64,000 nucleotides of DNA from positions 4,316,140-4,380,139 of the forward strand of contig NC_043741.1 of the NCBI RefSeq assembly GCF_004337985.1, read 5' to 3'. Position numbers and translations under genes: made by a program. Below the pieces are notes generated by a model, which did no database searches, was not told where the DNA came from, and was given only the letters and a program-made list of their open reading frames with translations. This document shows, one piece after another, positions 11,108 to 22,047 of the stretch (position 1 is the first letter of the stretch; every line of letters begins with the position of its first letter). The DNA comes from Pyricularia pennisetigena. Lineage: Eukaryota > Ascomycota > Sordariomycetes > Magnaporthales > Pyriculariaceae.

Positions 11108-12633
11108 ATGTCTGTCTCGCTTTTGTTTAGTCTGAGCATTTTGGCCGCGTCCGTGACGCCGGTTCTGTCGTCATGTGCCTACGGCACTCACCTGATGCCC
11201 AGAGCAGAGGGTGGTGAGGTCAAGGTTGGCAAGTTCGGATACGCCGGTTCTATTGTAAGTTGTTGTTTACTTTGCTTGTACCTGTCTGTACATCGTCATG
11301 GTCCGTTCCGCCAAGGGATATCCAAAGCGGTTGAGGCGTCTACTAGAAGGCTTGGGACTTCTCGGCCTGCAGCGCCATGCGTTTCGATCTTGGCACCCTC
11401 GCAGTGACAACTCACTGGTGAAAAGCTCTCTTGGCCATTCCATCAACACCCTCTCTCTATATCCGGGGAAAAAAAAGAAGAAGAAAACCACAACAAGCGA
11501 TATCTTGCTAACCATGACACCTCTCACCCTTCATAGGCGCCCGCCAACTGGGTCGCCCTTGACCCTACTGCCAACGCTCTCTGCAACACTGGTACCAATC
11601 AGAGCCCCATCTCGATGACGGCCGGAAACTTCCAGGTCGTCCAGGCCGCCGATGTTCAGCTGGAAATCCCCGACTTCCCGGCCACAGAGTTTGAGAACCT
11701 CGGTACCACCGTTGAGGTACGTAAAAAAGCAGAACTAGAAGGAGCAATGCAGGATGGGATTCCTGAACATGGCAAGCTAATGCGGGATTATTGTGGGTTG
11801 TCTAGGTCATTGCCAAGGGTGGTAAGATGACGGTTGCTGGCGTGAGCTACGACCTCCAACAGTTCCACTTCCACCTTCCTTCGGAGCACTTGGACAACGG
11901 CACGAGCATGGCCATGGAGATGCACATGGTTTGGCAATCCGCCGCCAAGGAGATTGCTGTCATTGGAATGTACATTGACATCGAGGGCAACCCTGCCGCC
12001 GCTGCCCCGGCCGCTGCCCAGCCTGCCCGCCGCCATGCTCGTCACCTTGAGGCTCGCGAGGACGCCGACCCTAGTGCTCCCCTCCCCGGCATGCAGAAGA
12101 TGGGTGAGACGGCCCGCGTCGCCGCTGCTGCTGTCAAGTCCAACCTTCTGGCCACCCTCATGCCCGAGGTCTCCAAGATCGCCACTCCCGGTACCAAGAC
12201 CGAGACGCCGCCGCTGGTCATGTCTGAGCTGGTTCAGCAGATCAAGTCGGGCTCTTTCCAGAGCTACTCGGGCTCACTGACCACACCTCCTTGCAGCGAA
12301 GGTGTCCGCTGGCTCGTGTCGACCCAGAAGCTCGCCATCTCGGCCGAGAACTTCTTCTCCATGCGCAACGTCATCGGCTTCAACGCCCGCTTTGCCCAGA
12401 ACAACCCCGGCCAGCCTAACCTGATGTCCCTTGCCACCGCTTCCACCGGAGGTGCCAAGAACTCCACTGGAGGTGCCAAGAACAAGCAGAAGCAGCAGCT
12501 GACTGAGGCTGAGAAGGCAGCCAAGAAGGCGCAGAAGGCAGCCAAGAAGGCTGGCAAGGGCAACAACGCCACTGCTCCGGCAGCTCCCGCTGCTGCCGTT
12601 GCTGGCGCCCTCCTTGGTTCCACATCTTTGTAA
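11108..12633 (+). CDS. Secreted alpha-class carbonic anhydrase
   Basis: Three exons: 11108-11254, 11537-11716 and 11806-12633 (384 aa). The enzyme hydrates CO2 to bicarbonate. Residues 1 to about 21 form a signal peptide (MSVSLLFSLSILAASVTPVLS), so it should act outside the cell or in the wall. Alpha-CA hallmarks are present: NQSPI, then FHFH (H130, H132) with SEH, then MEMH (H149), which together give the three zinc ligands. The LTTPPCSEGVRW substrate-pocket motif follows. An Ala/Pro/Arg-rich loop (about 167-210) interrupts the domain between the zinc site and the LTTPP motif. After the catalytic domain comes a Lys/Ala-rich tail with a short repeated GAKNSTGGAKN, ending in a weakly hydrophobic Ala-rich stretch. 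That stretch could be a GPI signal, but it is weak. The start is the first in-frame ATG giving a signal peptide. Confidence 0.92.
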
Positions 12634-14603
12634 ATATGAGACCACCGTCTTGTGGAAGAGAGCTTTGCAACGTCAAAGATATCATACTAAAAAAAACACT
12701 TGCAACTTGCCTCTTAGATAATCTTGGTTTGTCCAAGAGCCAATTGAAAAAATTATTAGAGTTGCAGCGTCAGAGGGTGGCTTTCTTTTCTTAGCTAGAT
12801 ACATGCATGATTTGTATATATGTTGATTACTTTTTCATAGCGGGTCTGATTTTCTTTGTCTTTTTTTTTCGCCAGAGATACTCCGTTTAGTTTTCTTTTG
12901 GGTATAGACTTGTAAATAGGTACATACTGAATCTCTTATCTATCCGAACAAGAGAGCAAGCTGGATCAATCTCCCACAGTGCCCACCAAATGCACGGTTA
13001 TAGTGATGTAGAATCAAATGTGTATTTATTACTGTACGTAACACTAAATCCGACTGCAACATCTTCTCTTCAGCAGGCCCTGTGTGACAAGTAGCCAGAA
13101 AAATAGTCTTTCCAGACGTCTTGAGGCCAGTAACATAGCCCTTTTTTTTTTCTCCCCCGCGGGAATATTACCCGGCACCTGGTTCCAAGACATGGTGTGT
13201 CGGGAAAGGGGGGCTGTATCACAATGTTCCAGGTGAGTGGTGAACCAACAAAAACAAGTATCGGTGGTGATTTGTTTATTAGATGGTCAGGGCAAGACGA
13301 TTGATGAGAGTGATGTGTTGCACGAATGGAACGGTACTTTTTTTCAGGTCAACAATCGAGCAAGGGAGACAGGAACAGCTGGGGTAGGTATGTTCCGTCC
13401 TACCCAGAGCGAATAAAGGCCACGAAGTAAGAGGATATAAACTAGGAATGGGGAGGCTATGGAATACATACATCCGGATTACTGCCAAGTCCAAGTCAAA
13501 ATAAAAGGCTGCGTTTGTTCTTTGGGCGCAAAGTATGCCACGGTCAAGTACAGATTTCTATTTTTAACTTTCTTGCGAGGGCTTCATAAACATAGTTCCT
13601 TGGACGGAATCGAGGGCTTAACCGGAATACTACCCAGGAAATGGAAGCATTGGTAGCTTAGGTTGCGTTATGACAGCCGATATCTTGAATGGCGGCTCCT
13701 AGACGCGGAGCTTCCGGATACAACAACTTGGGTCTACGTAATCGATTATAGAGTTCCAGATGTTGGCGGCGGAACAGGCGAGGAATGTTTCTTCTACTGT
13801 GGCTAAGGAAACTGAAATTTGATGGAGATGGATGGCTCGGATAGTTATCCGTCCCTCGGCGCTTGGTTTGATGTTGTGACAAGCTGCGCCTCAACGGAAC
13901 ATAGAGGTTGCCGACTTGGCGGCGGTTCGATTGTTTCTCAATTGCCCCTGGGTTGCAGCAGCCTGGGCGATGACGACCAGACCAGGGGTGCGGTACGGCA
14001 CTTGCTGCACTTGGGCTGATATAAGTGGATTATGCTGTGGTAGCCCCATAAAAATAAGGCTGAAACTAATAGATGCTGGACGTCAGTTGGTCTTTTTTTT
14101 TTTTTTAATTGATTGCCCTCTTCTCCAACGTCAAGCACCAAGTACAACAAATAAACTTAACAAGGGCCAAAATCCCGCAAATCACATTAGACTGTGCACA
14201 GCTAGCACTTATGACAGCTCCGATTTCATAGACTTCTTATTCACGGTGTTTATTTGTTGTCCCGGAGAGGGAGAAAGAGAGGAAGATGGTGATGATGCGA
14301 GAAGCTACCCCACATATCTTTCTACTGTATTCCAGTGTCGGAGCTTCCCCGCAGGAACAAAGCCAAGCCATTAGGCCTTCTGTAGTCTTAGATAACTTTA
14401 GGCAGACATGGATATGACGCCACCGCGTCACAACCAACTCGGGTTGATATTTTTTTTTGGAACGCCCTTTACAGCACCTCATCGAATCGGCCAGTTGGGT
14501 GAGCTGTCTGATAGTGAAAGAAACCAAGTCTGAATATCACTTTACAAAGAAAAGAACAAAAAAAAAAAAAAAGAAGGAGAAAAAAAAAAAAAAACACATA
14601 CTC
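12634..14603. other. Intergenic region between carbonic anhydrase and PI31 genes
   Basis: About 2 kb with no supported gene. T-runs occur at 12861-12868 and 13141-13151. A purine-rich A-tract leader (about 14560-14594) sits directly before the PI31 start codon. Short open frames have no recognisable content. Confidence 0.55.
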
Positions 14604-15827
14604 ATGGCTGCGTCAAATCCCCTCAGCCCGGACGCCATCGTGCAGTCCATGGCCGACGCCCTGCCGACGCACCAAAAGGACGACACCACCTCGGACCTGA
14701 GCGGCAGCTACGAGGTCCTCGCGCTCTTTACGCACGCCTGCATGGTGAACCTGGGCTTCCGCCTGGTCGGGCTCAGCGAGGACCGCAAGAACGAGGCCGA
14801 GTGCCAGGAGCTGGCCCCGCGCCTGCCCGCGGCCTGGAACGCCTCGTTCAACGCCTACTCGTTCGTCTACGCCCACACCCAGTCGGCCATGACCTTCACC
14901 ATCAAGATCGACCGCATGGGCCAGCGCGCCGAGATCCGCGGCATCGCCAGCGACACGGACCGCGTCGTGCGCGTCGACGTCGCCCCCAGGGACTACGTCT
15001 CGTCCGCCGCCCTGCCCGTGCGCATCTCGCTGCTCGACCACGGCGCCGCCGAGGACAGGTCCGACCTTCCCGACAAGCTGCGCGCCGTCTTCGTTTCCAA
15101 CGAGCGCATCGCCGACCTCGCCTCGCTCGTCAAGGTCTCCATCGTCCAGCGCCTCGTCCCGGGCCTCAACAAGCCCGGTTACCAGGAGGACCCGGACGAC
15201 CGCGCCGCCGAGCACGACGCCCGCCGCACGCAGAGGGAAGCAGGGCCGGCGAACCCCCATCCCGCCCGGGATCCACCCCAGCCCCGCAACCCAGCCGCCC
15301 TGCCGGACCCGGCACGACCCTATCCCTTTGATGACCCGCTCGCCGCCCCGCCCCAGCCCCGCCGCCCAGTCGCCGACTTCCCGCCCCCGGACTTTGAAGA
15401 CGAGTATGAGATAAACCGGCCGCACGGCCGCGGGCCCCTGGTCGGAGTAGGCGACGGCCGGTCTCCGTTCAATATTGGCCACGACGACCTCCACCCGCCC
15501 GGCCTGGGCCCCCACGACCCCCTGCGACCTTCTTTCGCCGGCGGTCTGCCACGTCCCGGCGGCGGCTTCGGCAGCGGTGGTGGTATGCATCCCACGTTTG
15601 ACGATCCGCTCTTTGCTGGCCCCCGCGGTGGTCCGGGTGAGGGTGGAAGGTTCGACCCGCAAGTACCGCCGGGGGCACGATACGATCCTGTAGGCCCTGG
15701 CGATGATCTGTTCGGAGGAAGGAGAGGCAATAGGGGTCCCTTTGGAGGTGGCGGAAGGGGCAACGGAGGCTCGCCTTTTGGCGGTGGCGGCGGAGGTGGA
15801 TTCGGATTCGGTGGTGACATAATTTGA
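14604..15827 (+). CDS. PI31-like proteasome regulator
   Basis: Single exon, 407 aa. The start is the first ATG after an A-rich leader and opens MAASNPLSPDAIVQSMADALP. The N-terminal ~170 residues form the globular PI31/Fbxo7-type (FP) domain. The rest is Pro/Gly-rich and disordered, with the diagnostic GGGMHPTFDDPLF and VPPGARYDPVGPGDD motifs seen in PI31 and its fungal relatives. PI31 binds the 20S proteasome and affects its activity or assembly. Mammalian PI31 ends in an HbYX motif, whereas this protein ends GFGFGGDII without a penultimate Tyr. The codon third positions are strongly GC-rich, which creates long but meaningless antisense frames across the gene. Cytosolic or nuclear location is expected. 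Confidence 0.9.
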   Translation: MAASNPLSPDAIVQSMADALPTHQKDDTTSDLSGSYEVLALFTHACMVNLGFRLVGLSEDRKNEAECQELAPRLPAAWNASFNAYSFVYAHTQSAMTFTIKIDRMGQRAEIRGIASDTDRVVRVDVAPRDYVSSAALPVRISLLDHGAAEDRSDLPDKLRAVFVSNERIADLASLVKVSIVQRLVPGLNKPGYQEDPDDRAAEHDARRTQREAGPANPHPARDPPQPRNPAALPDPARPYPFDDPLAAPPQPRRPVADFPPPDFEDEYEINRPHGRGPLVGVGDGRSPFNIGHDDLHPPGLGPHDPLRPSFAGGLPRPGGGFGSGGGMHPTFDDPLFAGPRGGPGEGGRFDPQVPPGARYDPVGPGDDLFGGRRGNRGPFGGGGRGNGGSPFGGGGGGGFGFGGDII

Positions 15828-16407
15828 AGTGACCCTGAAGGTCGACGACGACTGGTATGGAATGAACAATGCAAGCCGCTCACAGCTCCCCTCTGGTTGC
15901 TGCTTAGGAGTTTTGTACTTGTTGATGTAAAATAATAAAAAAGGAAAAAATAATGTTTTCAATACGTGTATCTCCATAATTACCCAGAGCATCCGTTTTC
16001 ATTCTTCACACATAGTTTGGTGATGGCAGCGATACATGCACGGTAATTCTCTCTCTCTCTCTCTCTTTTTTTTTTTTTTTTTTTTTTGAATATACATACT
16101 TACGGGCTGATTATACTTCTTTATTCGTCCACACCAATCTTTTTCTTTTTTTCTTTTTTTTTCTTTCTTCGAGTTATATCTTCTTAGCGCGCCCAACCGA
16201 CAATCAAGCAACGAGCTCGAAATGCTCCTACCTGGAACCTCCATCTCTAGAACAATGTATTGCGTCGTCATCATCATCTATCCATATGCATTCGTCATCC
16301 ATTCACATTAAGCATCTCAGTCAACTGCGTGCGAGTCAATGACATCACATGCCGTCGTTTTCACTCGTAGCCATAGCACACTGAGTCTCTAACATTGTCG
16401 TAGCCGG
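15828..16407. other. Convergent 3' regions with CT and T tracts
   Basis: This 580 bp stretch lies between the PI31 and KAP114 stop codons. It contains the CT/T tract listed separately and T-rich sequence at 16139-16165. No gene was seen. Confidence 0.6.
16047..16087. repeat. (TC)n repeat followed by a poly-T run
   Basis: About nine TC units run straight into about 22 Ts. It is read directly and lies between two convergent genes. Confidence 0.9.
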
Positions 16408-19400
16408 TCACTGAGCTGCGAGTTCGTTGAGCTTGCCCTTTTCCTCCTCGTTGAGCTGCGTGTACCAGTCGGTGAAGCCACCGATGTTCTCGCGAGCCGC
16501 TCGCATAAAGAAGTCGGTCAGGTACGCCTGTGTCTCGTCGTCTCGAGCACGGTTGCCACCGCCCTCAAAGTACGACATGAGATCATTCTTGGTCGAACCC
16601 AGGCCGAGGTCCAGCACGTCAGGCTCATCCTCCCAGCCCTCATCACCATCGTCCTCGTCCAGCTCCGCCATTTTGGCCGCTTGTGCTGCCGCCGTGGCGG
16701 CTTCCTGCTTTCCTGACGCAAACAACAATTCGTCTATGAGCACCTTGAGGATCTTGAGCGATGCCGGGATCATAGTATATTGGTCAGGCGCTGCAGCAAA
16801 AGTTTGAAAGGGTCAGCACTATTCAAGTTGAGCATGTTCATGGCGTGTGGGCCAAAATTGGTCTTACTTTGCTTGGATCGTGACCTTGTCACAATTTTAC
16901 TGCTGGACTGGTCAATGATGAGGTCTCCCTTGACCATCGTCTGGGCTACCCTCGGGTCGTTCAGAGAGTAGAGCTTTGAGAGGGCGATGACGCTGCGCAC
17001 AAGGTTAGCATGGTTATCTGAATGCAACCAGATCTGAATCCTTACTTTTGCCGAATCTCATCAAATCCGGCGAAGAACGTCGAGTTCTCCAGCCATTTAC
17101 TCAGGACCACCTGCAGCCCATTCTGCCCTCCGATCTCGATACCGCTCAGGAACTGCACGACGTCGGCTGCACCAGCAAGCGAAAGGCGGGCGAAAACGAG
17201 AATGAGTGACTGAATGAACTGAGCTGCACTGGCAGATGCGAGCCTTGTGGCGACGGCCTGCAGCAGCTTGAGAAGATAGGGGCCCAGGCGCTCTTGGCCG
17301 GCCTTCTCCACCAGCTCTGCGGCGAGGCCGCCAACCTCCGAGGCTGCGTTGTCCTCAATGCCGGGGCCCAGAAGTCTGTCGATTATGTACAGACACACTT
17401 CAAGGCCAAAGCACTTGGACTGCTCGTCCTGCCAACCAAACACCTGGTGATGATCGTGCATGACCATGTACTTGACGGCTTCGGCGGCAGGCCTTAGAAT
17501 CTCGCCCTCGTCAGACTCCATCAAGATCTTGTTCAGTTTGGGCAGGAGCTGAGCAACAAGTCCGGCCGGCAGAGGCTCGACTCCCGACTCGAGGAGCACG
17601 GCGATGAGTTCCGCGGCAAGCTAAATGCAGGCGCCTGATTGTCAATAACATGTGTTTCCTGTGTCTATATCCGCTGGGGTGTGTGCACCTACAGTAATCA
17701 GCGGTTCGTTCTGCGCCATCTCTCCGTAGTTCAGTGCTCCGGTCAAGGTGGGCAGCACCCGCGTGCAGAGAGTGGCATAGGAAGCCGAGTCGGCTGCCAA
17801 CTCCTGAACTATCTCCTCAAAGACTTCATTTACCAGCATGGTGACCTGGTAGTTTTGGGCACCGTGCTGTGCAACTAGGAATAGCAAGTCGAGAGACTTG
17901 ATATCAGGGGCAAGAACAACCCTGCGGTTGATGCTGATGGCAGCACGCAGAGACTCGGTTAGGGCTACAAGCAGGTCGTCCGCATCCTCAATGTCTTGCA
18001 AGTCCTTGCTGTTGAGGAAAGACTCAATGGCCCCCAGGATGTGTAGCTGGCGGTCGCCTGGGACCACTCCTGAACGAACATAGTTCTCGAGCGCTTTGAT
18101 ACACGCAACTTGAACCAGCTCTGACGGGTCTGATCGGATGGCGTTGATCGTAGGGTCCAACAAAGCCAATGCAGGCGGGAAACCCTTGGCTATTGTGCCA
18201 GACACCAAGTAGCCGCGTGCCTGCAGGAGCGGCTGTTCGACCCTGCTTATGGCGTAGTTCACAAGCTCCAAATAGCCTTGCAAGATCGGTTGGGAAATTT
18301 CCTTGTTGCACTCTTGCATATCCGTGGCCAACATGGTGAAGAGATATAATGCCGCCTCCTGTGACCTCCAGTCGCTGCTGTCGGTGCTGAATATGGTTTT
18401 CGTATTAGTATAGAGCCCCTCGAGCGTAGGCTGGACTAGCCACTCGCCAAGTTTGATCAGGAAGTCACCGCATGCTGTCCTCGCAGTGTAGTTGGCTGTT
18501 ATGGAGCCTTCCTCGGCAAGATATAAGGAGACGTCGATATCCCAAAGCTGTTCCTCCTCGTGCGGGATCCGGGCAAATGACACTATCAGCTTGATCATAT
18601 CCAGAATCCAAGGGGTGCTTTGCGCACCGAGCTCCTTTTGAACCGGGGCTGCCCGCATGCACTGGTTCAAGAAGTCGAGCTCCTCCAGGACCAAAAAGTC
18701 CAACGTATATGGAAGACCGTCGGCATCCTCAAGACGGCCCTGGGTATCATTTTCAAGGTATTGCGAGGCATAAGGGACCTGAAGCCTGGTAAGCTCCTCC
18801 CAGATGATCTGAAAGAAGGCAAGGCTGTGCGGCAGCAGGAGAGACGGAAACACCATCTTGATCTTGATCAGGGTCCTGGCAACTTGAAGCTTCAAAGCAA
18901 CCGGGCCTCTCCAAACATCGGGTTGCTGGCCATTGGCCGAGACTCCTTCAGGTAGCGGCGTCTTCAGGACCTGTTGGAAAAATGGTAGCCATCCGCCCAG
19001 CGCCTCCTCTACGAACCCCTTGACCTCCTTTGGGTGATCATCCTTGACCATATCAAGGAGGTCGAAGCACGTTCGGAAGACGGACACGGCAAGTGATCGG
19101 AGCAGACCGTTTCTTTGCTCATTCAACGCAACCTGGTAGACGGCGCCAACAATGTCACGAGCCATGGTGAAGAACTGGTCTTCGCTCAGGTTCTCCTCCA
19201 CAAAGTCGTTGAGTACTTTCAAAGCGCCGTGAAGCTGATTGTCGGAGCCAGCAGGCATGACGCTTAAGAGGGTAGGGACAAGAGCCGGCCATCGTTCGGG
19301 GAAATCGACGTTGGCGATTTTGCTCACCACGTAGCTGTTCTCGCGCGAGCACAGTCGTCACATCAGCAAACACACTTCTACAAGCGGCCGGAGAACCATG

Positions 19401-19762
19401 GATATTTCCACTCACCTGACCGAAGCCTTGACCTTGCGCTCGTTGTCATCGCTTATGGCAAGCTCCAGCAGCTTTGGACGCAGCTCGTCCTTAATGTGAT
19501 CTGGAATAGGGATACGAGGACTGCTGTCATCATCATCATCTTCGGAATCTTCGCTCCAATTGCGCTCGATAAACTTGCGCAGGGTGATGAGAGCGGCCTG
19601 ACGGATCTCGGTGGAGACGGAGGCGTGGGCGGCGACGTTGGCCAGAGACAGGGCGAATGCTGGGTTGGCCTGTGCCTGTCTGAGCTCGAGTTCAGCTTGC
19701 TTCCTGACACCTTCGTCAGCGAGCTGAGTGTTGCCCAGCAGGCCCATGAGTTGGTCCTCCAT
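16408..19762 (-). CDS. kap114: Importin-beta family nuclear import receptor (importin-9 / Kap114 type)
   Basis: Five exons on the minus strand: 19762-19416, 19334-17693, 17620-17046, 16992-16868 and 16790-16408 (1,023 aa). Yeast Kap114 and human importin-9 are of similar length. The N-terminus (MEDQLMGLLGNTQLADEGVRKQAEL) carries the importin N-terminal HEAT repeats. The VVSKIANVDFPERWPALVP motif follows in the second HEAT block. The middle is helical repeat sequence throughout. An acidic patch near the C-terminus (AELDEDDGDEGWEDE) precedes YFEGG and the final helix ending LNELAAQ. Kap114-type receptors import histones H2A-H2B and TBP, using acidic loops. The penultimate splice (CAA A|gtaaga..cag|CG) yields KQTPDQYTMIPASLKIL and is chosen because it restores the conserved frame. 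The 5' end faces rev7 with 556 bp between start codons. Confidence 0.9.
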
Positions 19763-20318
19763 GGCGGGCGGCTGCTGTGCTGGAAAGTTTTGTCGTGCGG
19801 GTGAAAACAGGATCGAAACGGCGGAGGAGGGGCAGGGTTCAACGAATTAAACAAACGTTGAGTTCGATTGACCAGCTTGTGCTCTCAACAATGATAGAGT
19901 AGAGAGTGAAGGCAAGGAAAACAAGACTCAAATAAGAATGCGCCAAACTACCATCAAGTTTTTCAAGTCGAACGGCGTCGAAGCCGATGCTGAGCACCAC
20001 CCAAATGTTTTTTTTTTTCTTTCCGCTGCACCGATGAAGGCGGTCTCGTCGCAGTGCACGCGCGCGCTCCAACGGTTGGGCAGCTCTGATCTGCGTCCAA
20101 GCTAAAGAGCAAACGGGACTTACCCCGCCATAGTCACGTGCTTTCGTGTCAGGTTCTCGCGTTTGTCTTGCTCGGTTGGTGTTGGCACGTGAAAGTTGGG
20201 TAGCGTCACCCCCAGTCATATCAGAAACAGGAAGGACAAGAAAGAGAGTCATTGGATTGCAAGAACAGTTAACTACGAGGAAATCCTACCAAAAATAAAG
20301 GCCTTACTAAATAGCTGG
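19763..20318. promoter_or_regulatory. Bidirectional promoter kap114/rev7 with two CACGTG boxes
   Basis: This 556 bp divergent spacer contains two palindromic CACGTG hexamers, 20135-20140 (within TCACGTG) and 20186-20191, about 50 bp apart. CACGTG is the core site of bHLH factors such as Cbf1. Whether either gene is controlled this way is inference. Confidence 0.5.
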
Positions 20319-21676
20319 ATGGGAATGGAATTTTCCACAGCACCATCGGCGCCAAGGGCCAGGAGCAGGAGCTCGTCACCACCCAGGCCTGACTCACCAC
20401 CTGCAAGCGAGCCATCTTTGCCTTTACCTCAAGCATACACTTTGATGAGCTCCTTCAACTCGTTCTTGACAGTTGCGATCCACAATATACTCTACTATCG
20501 GGGCATCTACCCGCAGCGCACCTTCATGTCCGTCCGTGCCTTCAACCTTCCCGTGCATCAGAACCGTCACCCTGCCGTGTGCGGTTGGGTTCATGATGCG
20601 GTTGATGCCGCGATAGCGCAGATTGCTGATGGCGCCGCCCAGCGAATTGGCGTAGTCATCCACGCCCCTCCCATCAAACCTCTGCCTGCCAGCAGCGTGC
20701 CGGGCCAGAGACCTCCTGGAACCATGGGGCCCCCTCCAATCCCGGCGAAGAGAGCGATCGCCATATCGACAGGCAAGGTCTCACGGCCGGCCACTCAGCC
20801 CTCGCCTGCCACGGCCAGGACGGTGCAGACCACCATAGCAGCAACCAGCCCTGCGACCACCAAGATGACCCCCGGGGCAGATAACGACTCACCAAGGATT
20901 GCCAAGGTTCCTCCGCCAAAGCCTGGCGCCGTGCTCGAGCGCTGGATGTTTGACGTGTCCGAGTTCCCCGCCTGGCCTGGTGGGGCTGAGGCTCTGGCAA
21001 ACTTTGGCGTCGACGATCCCAAGAAAAAGCCCGACAAGAAGAAGGGGGATGGAAAAGAAGGCGACCGGGATGGCGGCGATGGCGAAGAGGACGACGACGA
21101 TGAGGACTCCGAGTCAGGCGAAGAGGCAGCCGAGTTCACCGACAGCGATGAAGAGCAAGAAAACGACGAAGAGGGCGACGACCAAGAGCAGCGGCTGGCT
21201 TCTGATGAAGCATCAGAGATGGCATCTATGCCACCAGAAGACGAGATAAACTGGGTTGACGTCAATGAACACCTTCGTGGGGCTGTCAAGCGCCTAGCGA
21301 ATGCTGGCGAAAAGCTCGCACGTCTGCCCGAGGGTTGCACCTTTACCATTGCTGTTGAGTTGCGAGATAACGCCCGCCCACCACTCAAGGTTTGTTTTTA
21401 TCGCGACTCCATCGCTGGACTTGTCCCTGCATGCTAACCTCAAACTTCCAGCACCCCCAAGCCTGGATCCCAACGCAATCAAACTCACAGCCGCCAATAA
21501 AGAAAAGGCTTAAGCATGGCCAAGAGATTGATGCTGCAAGAACAACTGCCGTTCGCTCTGTCGAAGCCGGCCCTCTTTTCTTTGAGTGTTGGGTTGAAGA
21601 AAGCAAGGCCAAGTTGCTCGAATCCACTCAAAACCTCACCAAGCCAAAGTCACCGATAAGAGAGAGGAATCCATGA
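20319..21676 (+). CDS. rev7: HORMA-domain protein REV7 (MAD2L2 homologue, DNA polymerase zeta subunit)
   Basis: Two exons: 20319-21389 and 21452-21676, with a tgctaac branch motif (431 aa). The HORMA core begins PQAYTLMSSFNSFLTVAIHNILYYRGIYP. It continues through FNLPVHQNRHPAVCGWV, then VLERWMFDVSEFP. The safety-belt half follows as CTFTIAVELRD, QAWIP and the VRSVEAGPLFFECWVEE segment. REV7 bridges REV3 and REV1 in translesion synthesis and binds short peptide motifs by closing its safety belt. The family is usually near 200-250 aa. This copy is enlarged by a Pro/Thr-rich insert (about 119-205) and a strongly acidic/Lys insert (about 233-310), both inside the HORMA fold. An in-frame ATG at 20196 also exists. 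I chose MGMEFSTAPSAP because the extra residues look non-conserved, but the start is uncertain. Confidence 0.87.
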
Positions 21677-22047
21677 CGACAAACGCAAGACCGAACTCCG
21701 TCCTATGATCAAGAAAGGTAGTGAGGGACTGGTCCGATCAGTCCATCCGAACGCTGTATTCCCTAGTATAGAACTGCTAGCTGAAAATGCACACTAAGGC
21801 AGACATGCTATGTAGGAGTAAAAAGCCACATCAGCTTAAACCGGCCTTTGAGAATACAACCAACCTAGCGTACACAGCCGACCACAAAGAGGTCCGGCTC
21901 TTGTCGTCTCACACAGAAAGCCATACAAAGCCTAGAACGCCGAACCTAAAAGCATTGCCTCGTGAGTAAACTCCTTCGCACATAACAAGGTATCATCACT
22001 TCAAAGTTAAAAAGAAAAGAACAGAATTTCCCACGGTGAGCTCCACC
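21677..22047. other. Convergent 3' regions rev7 / Bud3-like gene
   Basis: 371 bp between two stop codons. Short frames only. No RNA gene or repeat was recognised. Confidence 0.6.

Noticed and set aside
14613..15992. 459-aa open frame antisense to PI31, and a second Pro/Gly-rich one at 15320-15883
   Set aside because: Both mirror the GC-rich third positions of the PI31 gene. Their sequences are biased low-complexity with no domain.
20196..20318. Upstream in-frame ATG for rev7 (MGSVTPSHIRN)
   Set aside because: The added residues look non-conserved and overlap the E-box promoter. Kept only as an alternative start.
20795..21388. 197-aa Ser-rich frame antisense to rev7
   Set aside because: It is the complement of the acidic GA-rich insert (poly-Ser shadow).
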